DNA of 64,000 nucleotides from Opitutaceae bacterium (GTDB taxonomy: Bacteria; Verrucomicrobiota; Verrucomicrobiia; Opitutales; Opitutaceae), in NCBI GenBank assembly GCA_016794785.1, contig JAEUHC010000010.1, positions 62,001-126,000 of the forward strand. Reading direction: 5' to 3'. The position numbers and the translations under genes are program-made. Below are positions 8,524 to 17,873 of the stretch, piece after piece. The first letter of the stretch is position 1; every line of letters starts with the position of its first letter. The notes beneath the pieces were generated by a model that was not told the DNA's origin, made no database searches, and saw only the letters and a list, made by a program, of their open reading frames with translations.

Positions 8524-9086
8524 GACGCCAGCCGCGTCGTCACGCGCACCAGCTCGGTCGCGACGGCCTGCGCGGCTTTGCGCGAGCGCTCGTCCTTGAG
8601 GGCGCCTTGCTCGTCGAAAGCCTTGTCGGCGTGCGGGAGCACGCACTGCGTGGGGATCACATGGCAGCCGAGGTGCGTGAGGAGCTGGCGTGCGAGCGTC
8701 ATCGACCGGATGCCGCCGAACGCGCCCGGCGACGCCGAGACGACCGCGGCCACCTTGCCTCGGAATGGATTCTCGTCCGCGCGCGTGCACCAATCGATCG
8801 CGTTCTTCAGCAACGGCGTCATCTGCGAGTTGTATTCCGGCGAGGCGATGAGCAGCCCGCCGTGCGAGTTGATCTGGTCCACGAGCTTCTGCGCGCCGGC
8901 CGGCAGGCCTGCGCTGTCTTCGAGGTCACCGTCATAAAGCGGCAGGGCCAGTTCGCGCAGATCGACGACCGTCACCTCACCGCCCGCGCCGCGCACGGCG
9001 GTCACGACGTTCGCGAGCAAGCGGGCGTTAAACGATTCACGTCGAGCGCTGCCGGAGAAGGCGAGGATGCGGGGAGGTGTGGCCAT
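8520..9086 (-). CDS. NADPH-dependent FMN reductase (flavodoxin-like)
   Basis: Flavin reductase/azoreductase family enzyme that passes electrons from NAD(P)H to FMN, quinones or similar acceptors in the cytosol. 188 residues, usual family length. The phosphate-binding loop FSGSARRESFNARLL lies near residues 10-25, and SPEYNSQMTPLLKNAIDW holds the flavin-ring contact. A third block, SASPGAFGGIRSM, is also typical. Start at 9086 (MATPPRILAFSGS) because the upstream frame runs through palindromic repeats. No operon partner; the physiological acceptor cannot be told. Confidence 0.9.
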   Translation of the reverse strand: MATPPRILAFSGSARRESFNARLLANVVTAVRGAGGEVTVVDLRELALPLYDGDLEDSAGLPAGAQKLVDQINSHGGLLIASPEYNSQMTPLLKNAIDWCTRADENPFRGKVAAVVSASPGAFGGIRSMTLARQLLTHLGCHVIPTQCVLPHADKAFDEQGALKDERSRKAAQAVATELVRVTTRLAS

Positions 9087-9142
9087 ACGCTGAGCAAATG
9101 CAGCCACGAGCCATCGGCAAGCACGCCCCCGGATTGTTGTTG

Positions 9143-9276
9143 CCCGCCTCGGCAGAGGCGGGATTCCGAGGTAGCGCGGTGCTTCAGCCCGCGCAGGAAC
9201 GCGACAACGCGCCCGCACCGCTGCGCGGGCTGAAGCACCGCGCTACCTCAAGCCGTCCCTGCTCTTCCGAGCAGGG
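9143..9276. repeat. Cluster of intergenic palindromes downstream of valS
   Basis: Three dyads in a row: a perfect 8-bp hairpin with GGCA loop (9143-9162), a long 82-bp near-palindrome from GAGGTAGCGCGGTGCTTCAG (9168-9187) to its mirror ending 9249, and a perfect 8-bp hairpin with TTCC loop (9257-9276). The last lies about 25 bp after the valS stop on the minus strand but has no T-tract. The 8-4-8 hairpin architecture matches units at 284-304 and 527-546. Confidence 0.75.
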
Positions 9277-9301
9277 CTACTGGAAACCCGGACCTGCCGC
9301 C

Positions 9302-12202
9302 CTACCCCAGCGCCTTGAGCAACCGCTCCAGCTCCGCGCGCTTCGCCTTTTGATCGGAGAGCTGCTTCCGGGCGCCTTCGAGCACGGCGGGCGGGGCTTT
9401 GCTGACGAACGCTTCGTTTGCCAACCGAGCCTCGGTGCCTGCGATGTGCTTCGTGATCTGCTCAAGTTCCTTGGTGAGCCGGACCTTCTCGGCGCCGACA
9501 TCGACGGTGCCGGAGAGATCGAGATAAACGGTGCCGAGCGGCGTGACGGCCGCGGGCGCGCCATCCACTTTTTCCTGGCGCGTGATTTCGGCGGCGCCGG
9601 CGAGGCGGGTGAGCTTCGCGAGGTTGGCGGCGAGGACGGACCACTCGGCGTCGGCGGCGGTGACCATGAGCTTCACATCGCGCCGGCTGGCGACGTTGTG
9701 ATCGGCCTTGAGCGTGCGGGTCTGCGAGATGAAGGCCTTGAGCTTATCGACCGAGGCGACCGCGGCGCGGTCGAGCGTGAGGCCTTGCGCGAAGGAGACG
9801 GTGGCGATTTGCGAGGCGTTCTCCACCTGCACGTCCTCGATGAACTTGTCCGCCGGGCCGTAGCCGAGCTGGTGCCAGAGTTCCTCGGTGATGAAGGGCA
9901 TGAACGGGTGCAGCAGCAGCAGGGTCTGCCGCAGCACGAGGTCCTGGATGGCGAGGCAGTTGGCCTTGGTCGCGGGGTCCTGGAGCTTCGATTTCGAGAC
10001 CTCCACATACCAGTCGCAAAAGTCGTTCCAGAAAAATCCGTAGAGCACCTGCACCGCGGCGCTGAACTCGAACTCGTAGAAGCAGCGGTTCACCTCGCGC
10101 GTCGCCGCGAGCATGCGATCGAGGATGGCGTGGTCGTCGGCGTCGAACTTGGCGGGCTCGAGCCGCGACACGATGGCGGCCACGGAGGAGTTGTCGCCCG
10201 CCTCGCCGCTCATCTGGCGGAAGCGGCACGCGTTCCAGAGCTTGTTGCAGAAATTCTTCCCGCTCTCGATGCGGTCTTCCTGGAAGCGGATGTCCTGGCC
10301 CTGCGGCGCGATGGAGACGATGCCGAAGCGGAGGCCGTCGGCGCCGTATTTGGCGATGAGGTCGAGCGGATCGGGCGAGTTGCCGAGGGATTTCGACATC
10401 TTGCGGCCCTGCTGGTCGCGGATGATGCCGGTGAAATAGACGTGCTTGAACGGAATGCGCCGCTCGATCGATTCGCCGGGCCGCATGAACTCGAGGCCGG
10501 CCATGATCATGCGCGCGACCCAGAAGAAGATGATGTCGGGGCCGGTCACGAGCGTCGTCGTCGGGTAAAAGTAATCTAGGTCCTGCGCCTTCATCTTGTC
10601 GGCGTCGGGCCAGCCCATCGTCGCAAACGGCCAGAGCCACGACGAGGCCCACGTGTCGAGCACGTCGTCCTCCTGCGTGAATCCGAGTTTCTCAAGTTGT
10701 CCCACCAATTCTTCGTGGCCCGGCGCGATGGCCACAAAGATGTCGGTCAGCTCAATCTCCATGTCTCGCTCAAGGATCTTATCCGAGCCATCCGGCTGCC
10801 GCATTTGCTCACCGGCTTTTAGAATCTTAACATCTCCCGTTTTGATAAACCGGACAGATACGCTCTCCGGTTTCCGCACCTCAGATAGTAACTTAAGGGC
10901 TATTGCATTGTCGCCCGGATTACCTGTGCCGATGGGAGCACTTCTCCACACCGGAATGCGATGGCCCCACCAGAGCTGGCGGCTGATGCACCAGTCCTGG
11001 ATGTTCTCGAGCCAATGCAGGTAAACTTTGCTCCAGCGCTCGGGGTGAAAATGGATGTGGCCGTCGCGCACGGCGGCCTTGGCTTCCTCGACGCGCGGGT
11101 AGCGCAGCCACCACTGCCACGTGAGCCGCGGCTCGATCGGCACATCGGCGCGTTCGGAGTAGCCGACGTTGTTGGCGTAGGGCTCCTCGGCGACGAGCGC
11201 GCCGCTGGCCTTGAGCAGCTCGGCGGCTTTCTTGCGGCCCGCGAAACGCTCGAGGCCCGCGAGCTCGGGGCCGGCGAACTCGTTGAGCACACCGTTGGCC
11301 TGAAGCACGTCGATGATCGGGAGCTTGTGGCGCGCGCCGATCTCAAAGTCGGTCTTGTCGTGCGCGGGCGTGATCTTGAGCGCGCCGGTGCCGAACTCTT
11401 TGTCCACGGAGGCGTCGGCGATGATCGGAATCTCCGCGGCGGGCCCGAGGGCGCGGCGGACCTTTTTCCCGATCCAGCCGGCGTAGCGCGGATCCTCGGG
11501 ATGCACGGCGATGGCGACGTCTCCCGGGATCGTCTCGGGGCGCGTGGTCTTGACCTCGACGAAGAGGCCCGGCGCATCGACCCGCTCGTAGCGCACGCGG
11601 TAGATCGTGCCGTTGACGGGCTTCATGGTGACCTCCTCGTCGCTGAGCGCGGTCTGCGAGGCGGGGCACCAGTTCACCATGCGCTTGCCGCGGTAGATGT
11701 TTCCCTTGGCAAAGAGATCGACGAAGGCCGTGAGCACCGCCTTCGAGTAGTGCGGGTCCATGGTGAACTGCGTGCGATCCCAGTCGCACGAGGCGCCGAG
11801 GGCGCGGAGCTGCTCGAGGATCTTGCCGCCCTTTTCTTCGCGCCAGGACCAGACCTTCTCCAGGAATTTTTCGCGGCCGAGGTCGCGGCGGGTTTTCTTC
11901 TCGGTCTGGCGGAGCTGTTTCTCGACGACGTTTTGCGTGGCGATGCCCGCGTGATCGGTGCCGGGGAGCCAGAGGGCGGCCTTGCCCTCGAGACGCGCGC
12001 GGCGGATGAGGATATCCTGGAGCGTGTTGTTGAGCACGTGCCCCATCGTGAGCACGCCGGTGACGTTGGGCGGCGGGATGACGATGCAGTAGGGATCGCG
12101 GCCGCGCGCGGGCTTCCCGGCGAAGGCGTTCGCGGCCTGCCAGGCGGCATACCACTTCTTTTCGACGTCGTGCGGTTCGTAGCTCTTGGTGATCTCGGCC
12201 AT
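9302..12202 (-). CDS. valS: Valyl-tRNA synthetase with enlarged insert
   Basis: Class I synthetase that charges tRNA-Val and edits mischarged threonine. 966 residues. Visible: PPNVTGVLTMGHVLNNTLQD (HIGH region, about 44-63), the CP1 editing domain with TTRPETIPGDVAIAVHPED, WCISRQLWWGHRIPVW, DVLDTWASSWLWPFATMGWP, KMSKSLGNSPDP near 600 and a C-terminal coiled coil (EKVRLTKELEQI...). Between GHRIPVW and DDVLDTW are about 92 residues (roughly 423-514) where Escherichia coli ValRS has about a third of that. This stretch (10660-10935) is visibly AT-richer than the rest of the gene. The frame is intact, so the enzyme is probably functional. Confidence 0.96.
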   Translation of the reverse strand: MAEITKSYEPHDVEKKWYAAWQAANAFAGKPARGRDPYCIVIPPPNVTGVLTMGHVLNNTLQDILIRRARLEGKAALWLPGTDHAGIATQNVVEKQLRQTEKKTRRDLGREKFLEKVWSWREEKGGKILEQLRALGASCDWDRTQFTMDPHYSKAVLTAFVDLFAKGNIYRGKRMVNWCPASQTALSDEEVTMKPVNGTIYRVRYERVDAPGLFVEVKTTRPETIPGDVAIAVHPEDPRYAGWIGKKVRRALGPAAEIPIIADASVDKEFGTGALKITPAHDKTDFEIGARHKLPIIDVLQANGVLNEFAGPELAGLERFAGRKKAAELLKASGALVAEEPYANNVGYSERADVPIEPRLTWQWWLRYPRVEEAKAAVRDGHIHFHPERWSKVYLHWLENIQDWCISRQLWWGHRIPVWRSAPIGTGNPGDNAIALKLLSEVRKPESVSVRFIKTGDVKILKAGEQMRQPDGSDKILERDMEIELTDIFVAIAPGHEELVGQLEKLGFTQEDDVLDTWASSWLWPFATMGWPDADKMKAQDLDYFYPTTTLVTGPDIIFFWVARMIMAGLEFMRPGESIERRIPFKHVYFTGIIRDQQGRKMSKSLGNSPDPLDLIAKYGADGLRFGIVSIAPQGQDIRFQEDRIESGKNFCNKLWNACRFRQMSGEAGDNSSVAAIVSRLEPAKFDADDHAILDRMLAATREVNRCFYEFEFSAAVQVLYGFFWNDFCDWYVEVSKSKLQDPATKANCLAIQDLVLRQTLLLLHPFMPFITEELWHQLGYGPADKFIEDVQVENASQIATVSFAQGLTLDRAAVASVDKLKAFISQTRTLKADHNVASRRDVKLMVTAADAEWSVLAANLAKLTRLAGAAEITRQEKVDGAPAAVTPLGTVYLDLSGTVDVGAEKVRLTKELEQITKHIAGTEARLANEAFVSKAPPAVLEGARKQLSDQKAKRAELERLLKALG

Positions 12203-12362
12203 CGGGTGGTGCTTGATTGGAAACGCGCAGAAAACGCCCCGGCCCGGTGCGAGGCAAGTGGTTAGTTCCCCCTACGCCCGAGGCGGACGACCCGGGTGGC
12301 AACTTGGACGTTGAAAGCCCGGCTCCGCGTGTGCGATCTCTGATCCTCGCACTTCCACCGCC

Positions 12363-15173
12363 ATGCCTGCCCAAATCGCCCAACGCGCCCAGAGCCGCCT
12401 CGCCTTCCCGGGCGTCGTGCCACGATCTGAGCGGCTCGCGGCGTGCAAGGAATTCCTCCGCACCGAGACGGAGTCGCTGCGGGCCCGCCACCGGAACGGC
12501 TCGTCCGGCCTGACGATTTGCCACGAGCGCTCGCGCATCATCGACGCGCTGGTCATCGCGCTGTTTGACTATGCGATGCGCACCTACCGCCCGCCTGATG
12601 GCGGCGAGGTCGCGCCGGTCGCGCTCGTCGCCCTGGGCGGCTACGGCCGCGGCGAGCTGTCGCCGTTCAGCGACATCGACGTGATGTTTCTTTTCCCGAC
12701 CAAGACCAAGCCCGCCGAGGCCAAGCCGCTCCAGCAGCACATCACCGACGAAATCCTTTACCTCCTCTGGGACTGCGCGCTCAAGGTCGGCCACTCCACG
12801 CGCACCCTCGATGAGGCTTTCGCCGAAGCCCGAACCGAGATTCAGTCCAAGACCGCCATGCTCGAGGCCCGCCTCGTCGCCGGCTCCGAGAAGCTCTACG
12901 ACACCTTCGCGACCGCCTACCGCAGCTACTACGCGAGCGAAAACCCCACCGACTACATCTCCGCCCGCCTCGCCGATCAGTCGAGCCGCCGCGCCAAGTT
13001 CGCCAACACCGTTTTCAACCAGGAGCCCGACATCAAGAACGGTGTCGGCGGGCTGCGCGACTACCAGAACACCGTCTGGATGGCCCGCGTGAAGCTCGAC
13101 ATCAACCGCATCGAGGAGCTCGGCACGCAGAACTATGTCGGCGCGGATGATCTCGCCGCCTTCCAGCGCGGCTACGATTTTCTCCTGCGCGTGCGCAATG
13201 ATCTGCACTTCCTGCAAGGCCGGCCCAACGACGTCATGACCTTGGATCTCCAGCCGCGCATTGCGGAGAACCTCGGCTACACCGGGGCCGAGATGCTCGC
13301 GCGCGTCGAGCGGTTCATGCAGGACTACTACCGCGCCGCGCAAACTATCTACCGCGTCTCGCGCCTCGTGGAGGACCGGCTGGCGCTGAGCATCAAGCGC
13401 AACCATCAGGGCGGAAAACTCTCACTGCGCGAGACCCTGCTGGCCTCCCGGTTCACCCGCGCCAAACGCCTCGACGGCTTCCTGCTCCGCGGCCGCGAGC
13501 TTGCCGCGGAAAAACCCACGGTCTTCCGCGAAGATCCGGTGCGGCTGGTGCGCGTCTTCCGCCACCTGCAGACCCTCGAGGCCACGCTGGATTTCCACCT
13601 CGCCGAGCAAATCCGCGCCGAGCTCCACCTGCTCACCCCGCAGGTCGCGAAGTCCAAGGATGCCAGCGAGAGTTTCCTCGCCATCCTGGCCGAGGCCGGC
13701 GCCGTCTTCCCCGCTCTCTCCAAGATGCACGATCTCGGTGTGCTCGGGCGCTTCATCCCCGAGTTCGACGGCCTCACCTGCCTCGTGCAGCACGAGTATT
13801 ACCACCGCTACACCGCGGACGTGCACACGCTCAACGCCATCCGCGAGCTCGACCGGGTCTATACCGAAGCCGAGCCCATCACGCTCAAGTATCGCGCCGC
13901 CCTGCACGAGACGGCCGATGCCTCGCACCTCTACCTCACCCTCCTCCTGCATGACATCGGCAAAGCCGAGGGCATTCGCGGCCATGCCGAAAGCGGCGTG
14001 CGCCTGGCCGCCCCCTTGTTGGAGCGCTTCGGGGTCGGCCCGGCGGACCGCGAGCTAATCCTTTTCGTCATCCAAAATCACCTCGCGATGGCACGATTCT
14101 GGCAAACACGGGACGTGGATGACCCCTCCACTGCCGCCAAATTTGCCGAACTCATGGGCGATGCCGATCGCCTGCGGCACCTCTACGTCCACACGTTCTG
14201 CGACGCCCGCGCCACCGCCGCCGATCTGTGGAATAGTTACAAGGACACGTTGCACACCACGCTTTACCGCTCCACCTTCGAGCGCCTCCAGCATGGTGCC
14301 GCCGTCGATGATCGCTTGAAGGAAAAGAAAGCCATGACCCAACAGGAACTCGTCGCCAAAACCATCCCGGGCATCAGCACGGATGAAATCGCGGCCCATT
14401 TCGGCCAGCTCCCCGACCGCTATTTCGTGCACACCGACTCCACGGAGATCGCCCTGCACATCCAGATGGTCAACCGGCTGCTCCGCTCCATCACGACCGC
14501 CGATTCCGTCGGCACCCTGCGTCCCGTCATCGACTGGAAGGACGACCTCAACCGCTCCCTGACCGTCGTCAATGTCGTCACCTGGGATCGCGCGGGGCTC
14601 TTCTACAAGCTCGCCGGGGCCTTCAGCGTGGCGGGCCTGAGCATTCTCGGCTCCAAGGTCATCTCCCGCAACGACCACATCGCCATCGACACCTTCTACG
14701 TCGTCGAGCCCGGCCGCGGCCCCGTGCAAAGCGCGAGCGCGCAGGAGAAATTCGCCAAGACCATCGAGGAAGCCCTCGTCGCCAACCGCGACCTCCTGCC
14801 CGACATCATGGCGCAGGCGAAGAAGCTCGCCGCGACCCGCTACCTCACGACCTCCACGGGCGAGGTCCTGCAAAGCTCGTTCCCGCCGACGGTGGACGTT
14901 TACTCCGAGCTCGGCCTCAAACGCACCATCATCGAGGTGCAAGCGCGCGACCAAATCGGCCTCCTCTACCGCCTCGCCAAGACGATCTCGGATCACGGGT
15001 TCGACATCACCTTTGCCCGCATCGGCACCGAACGCGGCGTCGCGATCGACACCTTCCACGCCGAGCCCGCGAACAACGAGCCCGTCGAGACGCCCGAGCG
15101 CCTCGAAGCCCTCAAGGCCGCGCTCGCCGAGGTTATCACGCCGGCACCGGCCGAAGCTGCGAAATCGGCGTGA
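12363..15173 (+). CDS. glnD: Bifunctional PII uridylyltransferase / uridylyl-removing enzyme
   Basis: GlnD senses glutamine and adds or removes UMP on PII proteins. The 936-residue product has the full family layout: nucleotidyltransferase motif GGYGRGELSPFSDIDVMF at 92-109 with metal-binding Asp104 and Asp106, a central GlnD-PII domain (FLLRVRNDLHFLQGR), an HD hydrolase domain (LLLHDIGKAEG, His530-Asp531), and two C-terminal ACT domains around 738-810 and 850-925 for glutamine binding. It is divergent from valS with a 160-bp gap. Likely targets are the three PII proteins encoded at 39.7-44.0 kb, all of which keep Tyr51. Confident call; the link to those PII proteins is inference from family knowledge. 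Confidence 0.96.
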   Translation: MPAQIAQRAQSRLAFPGVVPRSERLAACKEFLRTETESLRARHRNGSSGLTICHERSRIIDALVIALFDYAMRTYRPPDGGEVAPVALVALGGYGRGELSPFSDIDVMFLFPTKTKPAEAKPLQQHITDEILYLLWDCALKVGHSTRTLDEAFAEARTEIQSKTAMLEARLVAGSEKLYDTFATAYRSYYASENPTDYISARLADQSSRRAKFANTVFNQEPDIKNGVGGLRDYQNTVWMARVKLDINRIEELGTQNYVGADDLAAFQRGYDFLLRVRNDLHFLQGRPNDVMTLDLQPRIAENLGYTGAEMLARVERFMQDYYRAAQTIYRVSRLVEDRLALSIKRNHQGGKLSLRETLLASRFTRAKRLDGFLLRGRELAAEKPTVFREDPVRLVRVFRHLQTLEATLDFHLAEQIRAELHLLTPQVAKSKDASESFLAILAEAGAVFPALSKMHDLGVLGRFIPEFDGLTCLVQHEYYHRYTADVHTLNAIRELDRVYTEAEPITLKYRAALHETADASHLYLTLLLHDIGKAEGIRGHAESGVRLAAPLLERFGVGPADRELILFVIQNHLAMARFWQTRDVDDPSTAAKFAELMGDADRLRHLYVHTFCDARATAADLWNSYKDTLHTTLYRSTFERLQHGAAVDDRLKEKKAMTQQELVAKTIPGISTDEIAAHFGQLPDRYFVHTDSTEIALHIQMVNRLLRSITTADSVGTLRPVIDWKDDLNRSLTVVNVVTWDRAGLFYKLAGAFSVAGLSILGSKVISRNDHIAIDTFYVVEPGRGPVQSASAQEKFAKTIEEALVANRDLLPDIMAQAKKLAATRYLTTSTGEVLQSSFPPTVDVYSELGLKRTIIEVQARDQIGLLYRLAKTISDHGFDITFARIGTERGVAIDTFHAEPANNEPVETPERLEALKAALAEVITPAPAEAAKSA

Positions 15174-15316
15174 CGGCCCGCAAGGCGGAGCGCGTTGCCC
15201 CCAAAACGCTTTCAGGCGTCATGGCGCAGCCCACGAGTGCCGGGATCAACGCGCTCAGCCTCAGCTCGCCTCAGCTGGGTCTTCCCGCTGGTTGACCACG
15301 CCGCATCCCGCCACCA

Positions 15317-17062
15317 TTGCTCTCCGCCGTGGCACATAGCGCGACGCAACCGCAGGACGAACCCAACGCCGATCCCCGCGCACTGCCCGCGCTGCATCGC
15401 ATCGCCGCGCTCGCCGTGCGGACCGACGATGCGCTCCTCGCCATGCGCGAGACCCTCGAGACCCTCGTCGCCACCTTTCACGCCGACGCCGGCGCGATCG
15501 GCCTCGTCAATCCCGACAACGGTGAGCTTGAGATGCAGGCCCTCCATGGCGTCTTCCCGCCCACGGGTGACGGCAGCCCCTCCTCGCTGAAAATCGGGCA
15601 CGGCGTCACCGGTTGGTGCGTGCTCCACCGTCGCTCGCTCCTCGTGCCCGATGTCACGGCCGAGCCCCGCTACATCGCCGTCCGCCCGACGGCCCGCTGC
15701 GAAATGGCGGTGCCGCTCCAGGAAGGTGAAAACATCATCGGCGTCATCGATCTGGAGATCGATCGCACCGGTGGCTTCACGCCGGGCGATCTCGCCCTCC
15801 TTGAGCGTCTCGCCGCGGAGGCCGCGCTGGTGTTGCAGCGCCTGTGGCAGGTCGGTCACCTCAAGAACAAGGCCCGTCAGCTCGAGTCGCTCATCAGCGC
15901 CGGCCAGTCGTTGGTCACCAAACTCGAATCGCAGGCGCTCTACGACTCGCTGACCAAAGAGGCGCGCCACGTGATGGAGGCGCGCGCCTGCTCGCTCTAC
16001 CTCCATGACGCGGCCGCCGCGACGGTGCGCTGCGTTTCCTCGGACGGCGGCGGCCCGACATCCGCCGGCGATCTGCCCCTTGAGTCGTGCCTCGTCGCCT
16101 CGCCGATTCACACCCGCCGGTCGATCTGGTTTCCCGACATTGCCTCGCCCGAATACAGCGAGCTGCTGGATCTCCCGGCCGCGGCCGGGCTGCGCTCGGC
16201 GCTCGCCAGCCCGCTCGTCATCGAAGGCGAGGTGCTCGGCGTGGTCGTCATCTTCACGGATCGCGTGCACCGCTTCGACAACGACGAGCTCCGCCTCTGC
16301 AATGCGCTGGCGAGCCTGGGCGCCGTGGCCATCCAAAATGCGCGCCTCTACGCGCGCGTGTTCCAGAGCGAGGATGTGCTGCGCAAGAACGAGCGCCTCA
16401 CCACCCTCGGCCTCCTCGCCGCCGAAATCGCGCACGAGATCCGCAACCCCCTCACCGTGCTCAAGCTCCTCCACGGCGGCCTCGGGATCGATTTTCCCCC
16501 GGGCGATCCGCGCCGCACCGACATGCGCGTGATCGGCGAGAAACTCGACCAGCTCGAGGCCATCGTCACGCGCGTGCTCGGCTTCGCCCAGGCTCCGACC
16601 AGCCTGCACTCGCGCTGGTCGCTCGCCGAAATCGTCGCGGACACGCTCCTGCTCGTGCGGCTGAAGCTCGCGCAATCGCAGGTCACGGTGGAGTTCGCGC
16701 CGCCGCCGGCGCCCATCTTCGTCGAGGTGCACAAGGGACAGCTCCAGCAGGTGATCCTCAACCTCCTCCTCAACGCCATGCACGCGATGCCCGACGGCGG
16801 CAGCATCACCATCACTCTGGCGACCGATTCGTCCGCCGGCGCGCCGCAGGCAATCCTCGACCTCAGAGACAACGGCACCGGCGTCGATCCCGCCATCAGC
16901 GAGCGCATCTTCGATTCCTTTTTGTCCGGGCGCCCCGACGGCACGGGCCTCGGCCTCGCCATCGCGAAACGCATCCTCAACAGCCACCACGGCGACATCA
17001 CGCTCCACGCCACGAGCCCGGCGGGCACCACGATGCGCCTCACCTTGCCACTCGCCCGATGA
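15317..17062 (+). CDS. GAF-domain sensor histidine kinase
   Basis: Soluble two-component sensor of about 580 residues without membrane segments. Two GAF domains in tandem (roughly 25-170 and 190-340) are followed by a HisKA dimerisation domain with the phospho-acceptor His near residue 370 in LAAEIAHEIRNPLTVL, and an HATPase domain with NLLLNAMHAMPDGG (N box), LRDNGTGVDP (G1) and GTGLGLAIAKRI (G2). No receiver domain or cognate regulator gene is adjacent, so it is an orphan kinase here. The first candidate starts are TTG at 15317 and GTG at 15329; no clear ribosome binding site decides between them. The stop overlaps the next small gene by ATGA. The signal sensed is unknown. Confidence 0.9.
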   Translation: MLSAVAHSATQPQDEPNADPRALPALHRIAALAVRTDDALLAMRETLETLVATFHADAGAIGLVNPDNGELEMQALHGVFPPTGDGSPSSLKIGHGVTGWCVLHRRSLLVPDVTAEPRYIAVRPTARCEMAVPLQEGENIIGVIDLEIDRTGGFTPGDLALLERLAAEAALVLQRLWQVGHLKNKARQLESLISAGQSLVTKLESQALYDSLTKEARHVMEARACSLYLHDAAAATVRCVSSDGGGPTSAGDLPLESCLVASPIHTRRSIWFPDIASPEYSELLDLPAAAGLRSALASPLVIEGEVLGVVVIFTDRVHRFDNDELRLCNALASLGAVAIQNARLYARVFQSEDVLRKNERLTTLGLLAAEIAHEIRNPLTVLKLLHGGLGIDFPPGDPRRTDMRVIGEKLDQLEAIVTRVLGFAQAPTSLHSRWSLAEIVADTLLLVRLKLAQSQVTVEFAPPPAPIFVEVHKGQLQQVILNLLLNAMHAMPDGGSITITLATDSSAGAPQAILDLRDNGTGVDPAISERIFDSFLSGRPDGTGLGLAIAKRILNSHHGDITLHATSPAGTTMRLTLPLAR

Positions 17063-17253
17063 CCGCCCCGGAACAACGCGCCCGCCAGCGCCGCCTGCTG
17101 CTCATCCTCGGTCCCGCGCTGATCGCCGGCGGGCTTGCCGTGCTCTTTTTCGTCACGCGGATGCCACTGCCGCTGCGCATCGTCGTCGGCCTTACGGACG
17201 TCGTCGCCGGCTGCGTGCTGCTGCTCGTCGCGCGGCAGAAGTTCAGCCGGTAA
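17059..17253 (+). CDS. Small two-helix membrane protein
   Basis: 64-residue protein with two hydrophobic segments (about 13-33 and 39-57) separated by TRMPLPLR, and basic ends. The start ATG overlaps the kinase stop (ATGA), typical of translational coupling, so it belongs to the same transcript. Too short for family assignment. It could be a membrane partner of the soluble kinase, but this is only inference from the coupling. Confidence 0.75.
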   Translation: MTAPEQRARQRRLLLILGPALIAGGLAVLFFVTRMPLPLRIVVGLTDVVAGCVLLLVARQKFSR

Positions 17254-17275
17254 GGCGGCCACTCCACTGGCCGCC
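17254..17275. terminator. Possible terminator hairpin between convergent genes
   Basis: Perfect 7-bp stem GGCGGCC / GGCCGCC with an eight-base loop, directly after the stop of the small membrane protein and followed by GTTTG. Weak T-tract, so termination is only probable. Confidence 0.5.
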
Positions 17276-17317
17276 GTTTGACTGTCGCAGCCCAAGGCGC
17301 GAAACGGAGCCCGCGCC

Positions 17318-17842
17318 CTACCGCGCCGGCTGCAGCTTCAGCTCCACCATCATGTCCGCGGCGATCTTCTCGAGGTCGGCGCGCACTGCGGACAGACTCG
17401 CCGTCGCCGGCACGATGATGGTCGCCTTCGCCTGAAACAGCGTCCCACCGCCCATCGGGGCGCTCACCCGCTCCGACGACAGTTCCTCGACGTTCACCCC
17501 ATGCGCCGCGAGGACGCCCGACACTCCGCGCAAAATTCCGGGCCGGTCCTGCCCCACAAGTTCGAGGGTTGCGACCGAGCCGGCGGCTTTCACCGCCGCG
17601 CCGCTCTCGGCGTGCACGATGACGCGCAATCCACTCGCCTCGAGCCGATGCAGCGCGCACACGAGCGCATCGACGCGCTCCGTCGCGACCTCCACGCGCA
17701 CGATGCCCGCAAACTGCCCGCCGAGGTGGCACATGCGGCTCTCGAGCCAGTTGCCGCCGTGGTCCGCGACCCGCGCGGCGACGAGTTGGACCAGCCCGGG
17801 CCGATCAGCGCCGATGACGGTCATGACGAGGGTGGAGAGCAT
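17318..17842 (-). CDS. Double ACT-domain protein, GcvR-like
   Basis: 174-residue protein made of two ACT domains: the first starts MLSTLVMTVIGADRPGLVQLV, the second LELVGQDRPGILRGVSGVL near 93-111. This is the layout of GcvR, an accessory repressor of the glycine cleavage genes in enterobacteria, and of related glycine-binding regulators. ACT domains bind amino acids and control partners; there is no DNA-binding domain. No gcv gene is nearby, so the target is unknown. It is followed 31 bp upstream on the same strand by the HNH nuclease gene, possibly cotranscribed. Confidence 0.8.
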   Translation of the reverse strand: MLSTLVMTVIGADRPGLVQLVAARVADHGGNWLESRMCHLGGQFAGIVRVEVATERVDALVCALHRLEASGLRVIVHAESGAAVKAAGSVATLELVGQDRPGILRGVSGVLAAHGVNVEELSSERVSAPMGGGTLFQAKATIIVPATASLSAVRADLEKIAADMMVELKLQPAR

Positions 17843-17873
17843 AAGTTCGAATCAACGCGGGACTGCGCCCGCC

